From Methylophaga sp. (lineage in GTDB: Bacteria > Pseudomonadota > Gammaproteobacteria > Nitrosococcales > Methylophagaceae): a stretch of 50,518 bases of DNA. The translations under genes and the position numbers were made by a program. Under the pieces are notes generated by a model. The model saw nothing but the letters and a program-made list of their open reading frames with translations. It was not told where the DNA came from and did not search any database. The stretch covers positions 88,825 to 139,342 of the forward strand of contig NVUI01000005.1 in the NCBI GenBank assembly GCA_002733105.1, read 5' to 3'. Shown piece after piece: positions 45,508 through 50,518 of the stretch (within the stretch, counting starts at the first letter, position 1; every line of letters starts with the position of its first letter).

Positions 45508-47160
45508 CTAGAGCGCGCCCATTTTTCGAGTGATATGCCACTGTTGTGCAATCGACAAAATATTATTGACGACCCAATACAACACCAAACCCGAGGGGAA
45601 AAATGCAAAAAACACGGTAAAAACAATTGGAAAAGCTTTCATTACCATTGCTTGAGCAGGATCTTGAGGTGCCGGATTCAATTTTTGCTGGAAAAACATG
45701 CTCAAACCGAATAGCACCGGCAGAATAAAATAAGGATCCATAGCTGTTAAATCTTGTAGCCAGAATATAAAAGGCGCTTGCCGTAACTCAATACTTTCTA
45801 CTAAGACCCAATAAAAAGCTAAGAAGACCGGCATTTGTACTAAAATGGGCAAACAGCCACCCAAAGGATTAATTTTTTCAGTACGATACAAATCCATCAT
45901 TGCTTTATTAAATTGCTGTTTATCATCGCCATAGCGCTCTTTAAGCGTCGCTAATTTTGGGGTCAATTTTCGCATGGATGCCATTGAGCGATAACTCGCT
46001 GCAGACAAACGATAAAAGACCGCCTTAATCAAAATTGTGAGTAGAACAATTGACCAACCCCAGTTATTAGTCACTTTATGGAACTGCTCCATTAACCAAA
46101 ATAAAGGTTGAGAAATAATCGTTAACTTACCAAAATCTACCGTTAAAGCTAAGTTGGGTGCAACAAGCTCTAGACGCTTATGCTCTTTTGGTCCTAGGTA
46201 TATTTGATAGCTTGTTTGTGCAACATCACCATCCGTTACACTGACTGTTGGCATTTTCATGCCTGAAGTGTAATTAAGTTCTTTGATTGATTTACCGTAA
46301 AAACCATATTCTTGTTCATCGGCAGCTGGAATTAGCGCTGCAACAAAATAATGTTGAATCATCGCCACCCAACCACTCGTCGCCACCTGACTAAAAGCAG
46401 CATCATCTAAATCATCAAAATCGACTTTTTCATAATGATTGGCTTCACTAGAGAATACCGCGCCAGTATAAGTATAAATAAAACCAGAATCATCTTCTGG
46501 TCGACTACGGTTAAATTGTGCATAAGGATAAGCAGAGAAACGCTCACCACTATTATTTTCGATTTGATAATCCACATCTATCAAATAACTATCACGATGA
46601 AAACGATAGGTTTTAGTCACTTTAAGCCCATTTCCTGACTGCCAGTGCAAAGGCACGACTAAAACATCTTGCCCTTCAACCAGCTCATATTGACTTTTTT
46701 CCATCGTATATTGATCGTAGTGAGTAGGCGCCGTTACATCAGAACGTAAGCCCGATTGAACAACAAAAAAATGGGCTGCTGAAGAGGCTAAAAACTGTAC
46801 TGGTACATCAGGTGTTTTTGATTCCACAGGGTAGTTTAATAATGACAATTCACGAATATCACCACCTTGGGTGTCGATATACAAGTCAATTATATCCGTT
46901 TTGATATGGATCTGATGAGTACTTGCCGTATTTACTTGTTCTACTGCAGGCAAACTATCTACTGATCTAGCGATGGGTAAATCAGGCAAATCTTGCTGTT
47001 GTTCTACGGCGACTTCTGGCAAATCATTAGCTGTGGCGATTTGTGTCACCGCATCTTGTACTGCTTGCTGTGGACGAACATAATCAGTTTGCCATGCCTC
47101 CCACAACAGTAATGAAACAATGAGCAAACCAAAAATAAGAAAAGTTCTGAAATTATCCAT
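45508..47160 (-). CDS. yidC: Membrane protein insertase YidC
   Basis: This 550-residue insertase has an N-terminal membrane helix (about 5-22), a large periplasmic P1 domain (about 60-335) and the conserved five-helix core (from about 355, NWGWSIVLLTILIKAVFYRLSAASYRSMASMRKL, then NPLGGCLPILVQMPVFLAFYWVL, ending LYWVVNNILSIAQQWHITRKMG). It inserts and folds inner-membrane proteins with or without SecYEG. Its ATG overlaps the yidD stop as TAATG. Confidence 0.97.
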   Translation of the reverse strand: MDNFRTFLIFGLLIVSLLLWEAWQTDYVRPQQAVQDAVTQIATANDLPEVAVEQQQDLPDLPIARSVDSLPAVEQVNTASTHQIHIKTDIIDLYIDTQGGDIRELSLLNYPVESKTPDVPVQFLASSAAHFFVVQSGLRSDVTAPTHYDQYTMEKSQYELVEGQDVLVVPLHWQSGNGLKVTKTYRFHRDSYLIDVDYQIENNSGERFSAYPYAQFNRSRPEDDSGFIYTYTGAVFSSEANHYEKVDFDDLDDAAFSQVATSGWVAMIQHYFVAALIPAADEQEYGFYGKSIKELNYTSGMKMPTVSVTDGDVAQTSYQIYLGPKEHKRLELVAPNLALTVDFGKLTIISQPLFWLMEQFHKVTNNWGWSIVLLTILIKAVFYRLSAASYRSMASMRKLTPKLATLKERYGDDKQQFNKAMMDLYRTEKINPLGGCLPILVQMPVFLAFYWVLVESIELRQAPFIFWLQDLTAMDPYFILPVLFGLSMFFQQKLNPAPQDPAQAMVMKAFPIVFTVFFAFFPSGLVLYWVVNNILSIAQQWHITRKMGAL

Positions 47161-47396
47161 TATGTGTTTTTTGCCTTATTAGGAATACTAGGGACAGGAT
47201 CTAAACCACCTTCATGCCACGGATGGCAATGAAGAAGTCGGCGAATGCCAAGCCAAGAACCGCGAATGACACCAAAACGAGAGATGGCATCCATCATATA
47301 GCGTGAACAGGTAGGCTGAAAACGGCAATGTGTTCCCAATAATGGACTTATTAAAAGTTGGTATGCCCGAATAAGAATGATCAGGATTTTTGCCAT
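47160..47396 (-). CDS. yidD: Membrane protein insertion efficiency factor YidD
   Basis: This 78-residue protein has the family hallmark [31 protein letters not shown] and [15 protein letters not shown], with three conserved cysteines. It is an amphipathic inner-membrane-associated factor that helps YidC. The frame is open to 47438, but ATG 47396 is chosen: it matches the family start and overlaps the rnpA end by 16 bases, as in many gammaproteobacteria. Confidence 0.94.
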   Translation of the reverse strand: MAKILIILIRAYQLLISPLLGTHCRFQPTCSRYMMDAISRFGVIRGSWLGIRRLLHCHPWHEGGLDPVPSIPNKAKNT

Positions 47397-47734
47397 TGCG
47401 CCACCACCGTTAACCAATGTTGTTCTAGTGCTGCCCATATTTGAGCTGAATCATATTGCTTTATGTCTGCCCGCGACAACACTACAACATCAATGCTGGC
47501 AAAGTCAGACTGATGCTGGCGAAATGATTCACGGATGATCCGTTTCAAACGATTGCGATGATTTGCAAGTTTAAGATGTTTTTTTGCTATCGCTAGACCA
47601 AGACGAGGATGTCCAATCTTGTTCTCAACTGCTAATATCATGAGGCCATCACCACTTACACGTTTGGCCTGACGAAACACCCGAGTATAATCTCTCGGGC
47701 TATTCATTCTCATGGCTCGGCTAAATTTTGCCAA
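47381..47734 (-). CDS. rnpA: Ribonuclease P protein component RnpA
   Basis: This 117-residue basic protein has the RNR signature [19 protein letters not shown] and the central cleft strand [14 protein letters not shown]. It binds the RNase P RNA and aids 5' maturation of tRNA. The frame begins at TTG 47734, eight bases after AAGGAG; inside, ATG codons at residues 8 and 10 are alternative starts. An out-of-frame ATG three bases after the same Shine-Dalgarno opens a nine-codon frame whose TGA overlaps the residue-8 ATG, so translation control is possible. Confidence 0.93.
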   Translation of the reverse strand: MAKFSRAMRMNSPRDYTRVFRQAKRVSGDGLMILAVENKIGHPRLGLAIAKKHLKLANHRNRLKRIIRESFRQHQSDFASIDVVVLSRADIKQYDSAQIWAALEQHWLTVVAQWQKS

Positions 47735-47764
47735 GTCATGTTCTCCTTATATTATTAAGAAGAA

Positions 47765-47899
47765 TTAAACGGTTAAGCTTGCACGGCCTTTAGCACGACG
47801 AGCATTAATTACTCGACGACCACCAACAGTTTTCATACGTGCGCGGAAACCATGTGTACGTTTACGCTTTATATTACTAGGCTGAAAAGTTCTTTTCAT
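47765..47899 (-). CDS. rpmH: 50S ribosomal protein L34 (RpmH)
   Basis: This 44-residue, strongly basic protein starts [19 protein letters not shown], continues [18 protein letters not shown] and ends ASLTV. This is a textbook L34. A GGAG lies upstream of the ATG. It is the first gene of the rpmH-rnpA-yidD-yidC-mnmE run and has a strong sigma70 promoter about 85 bases upstream. Confidence 0.97.
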   Translation of the reverse strand: MKRTFQPSNIKRKRTHGFRARMKTVGGRRVINARRAKGRASLTV

Positions 47900-48166
47900 T
47901 TAACCAACTCCACAAAAATAAGGTTTTTGTCCTCAAAGCGGGCACAAAACTATTGTGCGGCCGAGGAAAAAGGTGTGAGATTATAGTGTTTTTCTTATCT
48001 ACAAGTCAAATTTATACTGAGATAATTATATATATATTTTTCTTGCTAAATCTCGTCTTTAACGATAAATTTAGCGGTCTTGCATAGCAAGTTATACTAT
48101 ACCTGCTTAGCTATATATGTTTAGCCATATTTTAGCCTTATTATCATTATTAATCAAGGAGTTATT
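47900..48166. other. Divergent rpmH-dnaA intergenic region, AT-rich, single DnaA-box-like site
   Basis: This 267-base gap holds the rpmH promoter and an AT-rich stretch (about 48018-48050). TTATCTACA at 47995-48003 differs by one base from the DnaA box TTATCCACA and lies inside the rpmH promoter spacer. TATACT at 48093-48098 is a possible dnaA -10, without a good -35. A cluster of DnaA boxes as in Pseudomonas oriC is not seen, so whether replication starts here is undecided. No gene is seen. Confidence 0.5.
47980..48009 (-). promoter_or_regulatory. rpmH: Sigma70 promoter of rpmH-rnpA
   Basis: On the minus strand TTGACT (48004-48009, 5/6) and TATAAT (47980-47985, 6/6) are separated by 18 bases. 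This is the clearest promoter in the window. The predicted leader is about 75 bases and contains a GCACAA/TTGTGC hairpin around 47943-47959. Confidence 0.85.
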
Positions 48167-49507
48167 GTGTCATCACCCCTTTGGGAAAAATGTCTGACCC
48201 ATCTTGAAGGTGAGCTTTCGGCACAACAGCTGAATACTTGGTTACGTCCGTTACAGGCCATTGAAACAGCTGACAGCCTTCAATTGCTCGCTCCGAACTC
48301 GTATGTACAAGCCTGGGTACAGGAACAGCTTGAAACACAAATCAACAAACTTATCCATGCATTAAGCAAAGGCGCTATTACAACTGTTGGCATTGAAGTG
48401 GGCACCCATACTAGTGAAGTTGAAACGCCGCCAAAAAACACTATTCCCTCCAATAAGTACCGAAATGATGCTGCACCCGCAATGGGGAGTCCCATCAATC
48501 CTCTCTTTACCTTTGATGCTTTTGTAGAAGGAAAATCAAATCAAATTGCTAGAGCTGCGTCGCTACATGTTTCAGAAGCCCCCGGCACTAGTGGCTATAA
48601 CCCTTTATTTCTGTATGGTGGCACTGGCTTAGGCAAAACACATCTTATGCTTGCGATTGGCAACCAAATTAAAAAGACCAATCCTAAGGCACGCGTTCTC
48701 TATCTATCTTCTGAGCGTTTTGTGCAGGACATGATTACGGCATTGCGCAATAACTCTATCGATCAGTTTAAGGCGCATTATCGTAGTGCTGATGCTCTGC
48801 TGATAGATGATATTCAATTTTTTGCTAAAAAAGAGCGTTCTCAAGAAGAGTTTTTTTATACTTTTAATAGTTTGCTAGAAGGGCAGCGACAAATCATTCT
48901 CACTTGCGACCGTTTTCCTAAAGAAGTAGAACATCTAGACGAACGATTGCAGTCTCGCCTAGGCTGGGGATTAACGGTTGCAATAGAACCTCCTGAACTT
49001 GAAACTAGAGTGGCCATCTTAATCAAAAAAGCACAGCAAAATCTCATCACACTGCCTGAAGATGTGGCATTTTTTATCGCTAAACGCATCAAATCTAACG
49101 TGAGAGATTTAGAAGGTGCATTACAGCGAGTCATGGCTTTTTCACGCTTTACCAATCAACCACTATCCATTGACATGTCTCAGGAAGCACTAAAAGATCT
49201 GCTGGCATTACATCAAAAGCTAGTGACGCTTGAGAATATCCAGAAAACGGTTGGAGAGTATTTTAAAGTGCGCTTATCTGAATTATTATCAAAAAGGCGT
49301 ACACGTTCAATTGCCCGCCCGCGCCAAATTGCGATGGCACTAGCAAAAGAACTCACTAATCATAGCTTGCCTGAAATTGGCGAAGCCTTTGGTGGTCGTG
49401 ACCACACTACGGTATTACATGCCTGCCGTAAAATAGTAGAATTAAAAGAATCTGATGCCCGTGTCGCTGAAGACTATCGTAATTTACTTCGTACATTGTC
49501 GAGTTAA
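48167..49507 (+). CDS. dnaA: Chromosomal replication initiator DnaA
   Basis: This 446-residue AAA+ initiator has an N-terminal domain I ([27 protein letters not shown]), a short linker and an AAA+ core with Walker [10 protein letters not shown], Walker B LLIDDIQF, sensor 1 [10 protein letters not shown] and sensor 2 [10 protein letters not shown]. The DNA-binding domain carries the DnaA signature [15 protein letters not shown]. The start is GTG 48167 behind AAGGAG at 48156-48161. It unwinds the origin and loads DnaB. dnaN follows after 15 bases, so the two are an operon. Confidence 0.98.
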   Translation: MSSPLWEKCLTHLEGELSAQQLNTWLRPLQAIETADSLQLLAPNSYVQAWVQEQLETQINKLIHALSKGAITTVGIEVGTHTSEVETPPKNTIPSNKYRNDAAPAMGSPINPLFTFDAFVEGKSNQIARAASLHVSEAPGTSGYNPLFLYGGTGLGKTHLMLAIGNQIKKTNPKARVLYLSSERFVQDMITALRNNSIDQFKAHYRSADALLIDDIQFFAKKERSQEEFFYTFNSLLEGQRQIILTCDRFPKEVEHLDERLQSRLGWGLTVAIEPPELETRVAILIKKAQQNLITLPEDVAFFIAKRIKSNVRDLEGALQRVMAFSRFTNQPLSIDMSQEALKDLLALHQKLVTLENIQKTVGEYFKVRLSELLSKRRTRSIARPRQIAMALAKELTNHSLPEIGEAFGGRDHTTVLHACRKIVELKESDARVAEDYRNLLRTLSS

Positions 49508-49522
49508 GCTGAGAGAATAATC

Positions 49523-50518
49523 ATGCAATTCACAGTTAGCCAAGAAACTATTGCCCGCCCATTACAATTGGTATGTAGCATTGTCGAACGCCGTGCTACC
49601 CTGCCCATTTTATCAACCATTTTGTTACGTGCTCATGGAAATCAACTTTCTATGACCAGTACAGATATGGAACTAGAAATGATCGCGACTTTACCCGTTT
49701 CAGTCGCACAAGAAGGCAAAACAACAGTATCAGCTCGCAAATTTCTTGATATTTGTCGCGCATTACCCAGCAATGCAACCATCAGTGTTTCAGCTGCGGA
49801 CAATAAAGCTATCGTCAAAGCGGGAAAAAGTCGTTTTTCTTTATCAACTTTACCAAGTGAAGATTTTCCAGATAGCGAAGGTGCAAATTATATTGATGAA
49901 CTTCAATTGCCTCAATCAGCATTAAAATCACTACTCGATGAAACTAGTTTTGCTATGGCAAGCCAAGATGTTCGCTACTACCTTAATGGTCTGCTGCTTG
50001 AGCGTGAAGAAAATATTCTACGTGCTGTTGCTACAGATGGTCACCGTCTGGCGCTAGGCAGCCTAACAACCTCGACCACTGTGAATGAAAAAAACAGTGT
50101 TATTGTGCCCCGCAAAGCTATCTTAGAACTTAGTCGATTGCTTAATGATACTGATGATTTAGTCACCATTGCATTTAGCAATCAACAAATTAAAATTGAA
50201 TTACCAGATCTGCATTTCACTTCCAAACTTATTGATGGGCAATTCCCTAATTATGAACGTGTGCTGCCTTTAGGTGGCGATAAAGAAGTGATTGCTGATC
50301 GCGAACAACTCCAACAAGCACTATCTCGAGCGGCCATCTTATCTAGTGATAAACATAGAAGTGTACGTATTAACTTAGAGCCAGGATTGTTTAAAGCGAC
50401 AGTAATTAACCAAGAGCAAGAATCTGCCGAAGAAGAAATTAGTGTTGAATATCAAGGGCCATCATTGGAAATTGCCTTTAATAATGCCTATTTACTCGAT
50501 CTACTCAATGCGATGCCC
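49523..50518 (+). CDS. dnaN: DNA polymerase III beta sliding clamp DnaN (3' end cut by window)
   Basis: The reading frame from ATG 49523 is open through the last base of the window and encodes 332 residues of an expected 366 or so. It starts MQFTVSQETIARPLQLVCSIVERR and continues TLPILSTILLRA, then SFAMASQDVRYYLNGLLLE, ATDGHRLA and FPNYERVLP, the standard beta-clamp landmarks across its three repeats. GAGAG lies before the ATG. The clamp tethers Pol III and recruits repair factors. The final C-terminal segment, and the usual recF neighbour, lie outside the window. Confidence 0.97.
   Translation, partial: MQFTVSQETIARPLQLVCSIVERRATLPILSTILLRAHGNQLSMTSTDMELEMIATLPVSVAQEGKTTVSARKFLDICRALPSNATISVSAADNKAIVKAGKSRFSLSTLPSEDFPDSEGANYIDELQLPQSALKSLLDETSFAMASQDVRYYLNGLLLEREENILRAVATDGHRLALGSLTTSTTVNEKNSVIVPRKAILELSRLLNDTDDLVTIAFSNQQIKIELPDLHFTSKLIDGQFPNYERVLPLGGDKEVIADREQLQQALSRAAILSSDKHRSVRINLEPGLFKATVINQEQESAEEEISVEYQGPSLEIAFNNAYLLDLLNAMP

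Noticed and set aside
47900-48166. Calling the rpmH-dnaA gap oriC
   Set aside because: Only one imperfect DnaA box is visible; location next to dnaA is suggestive but not enough.

Overview
The window is AT-rich gammaproteobacterial chromosome. The evidence is the gene order mnmE-yidC-yidD-rnpA-rpmH-dnaA-dnaN, the run accB-accC-prmA-dusB-fis-purH, the presence of Fis and ErpA, and an aryl-polyene gene cluster. Base composition and protein style suggest a marine Thiotrichales/Piscirickettsiaceae-type organism (Methylophaga or Cycloclasticus like), but nothing here fixes the genus. No rRNA, tRNA, insertion sequence, prophage or CRISPR array was seen. The DNA is almost fully coding.

Region 1 (1-9988) is the distal arm of an aryl-polyene/unusual fatty-acid operon, with genes touching or overlapping: a partial gene at the edge, a family 2 glycosyltransferase, a lauroyl-transferase-like acyltransferase, a hotdog thioesterase, a LolA-like carrier, an MMPL exporter, a lipoprotein, a ketosynthase, a hotdog dehydratase, a FabG-type ketoreductase and a second ketosynthase. 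A secreted HEAT-repeat protein follows. Carrier proteins and the aryl starter enzymes should lie upstream of the window.

Region 2 (10055-30632) is a phosphate/arsenate block, nearly all on the minus strand. It holds an orphan thioredoxin-type arsenate reductase (arsC), an EAL-CBS-GGDEF protein, a secreted calcium-binding beta-propeller, an OprP/OprO-type porin, phoU-pstB-pstA-pstC-pstS, phoR-phoB, recQ, the arsenical exporter arsJ and a Pit transporter. Period-11 Pho boxes precede porin, pstS, phoB and pit. Three of them share the same 11-mer and sit exactly 10 bp from a -10-like hexamer. PstC and PstA both carry large extra periplasmic domains.

Region 3 (30724-43643) is housekeeping on the plus strand: dsbD, aroQ, accB, accC, prmA, dusB, fis, purH, a class I adenylate-cyclase homologue whose catalytic motif looks destroyed, argC, a DUF6776-type membrane protein and a bactofilin.

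Region 4 (43701-50518) is erpA, then the origin-proximal block with mnmE, yidC, yidD, rnpA and rpmH on minus, and dnaA and dnaN (cut by the window end) on plus. A strong rpmH promoter lies in the divergent AT-rich rpmH-dnaA gap, and a near-match DnaA box falls in its spacer.

Many genes use GTG or TTG starts with a good Shine-Dalgarno (thioesterase, lipoprotein, porin, recQ, pit, rnpA, dnaA), so several starts given here differ from the longest open frame.
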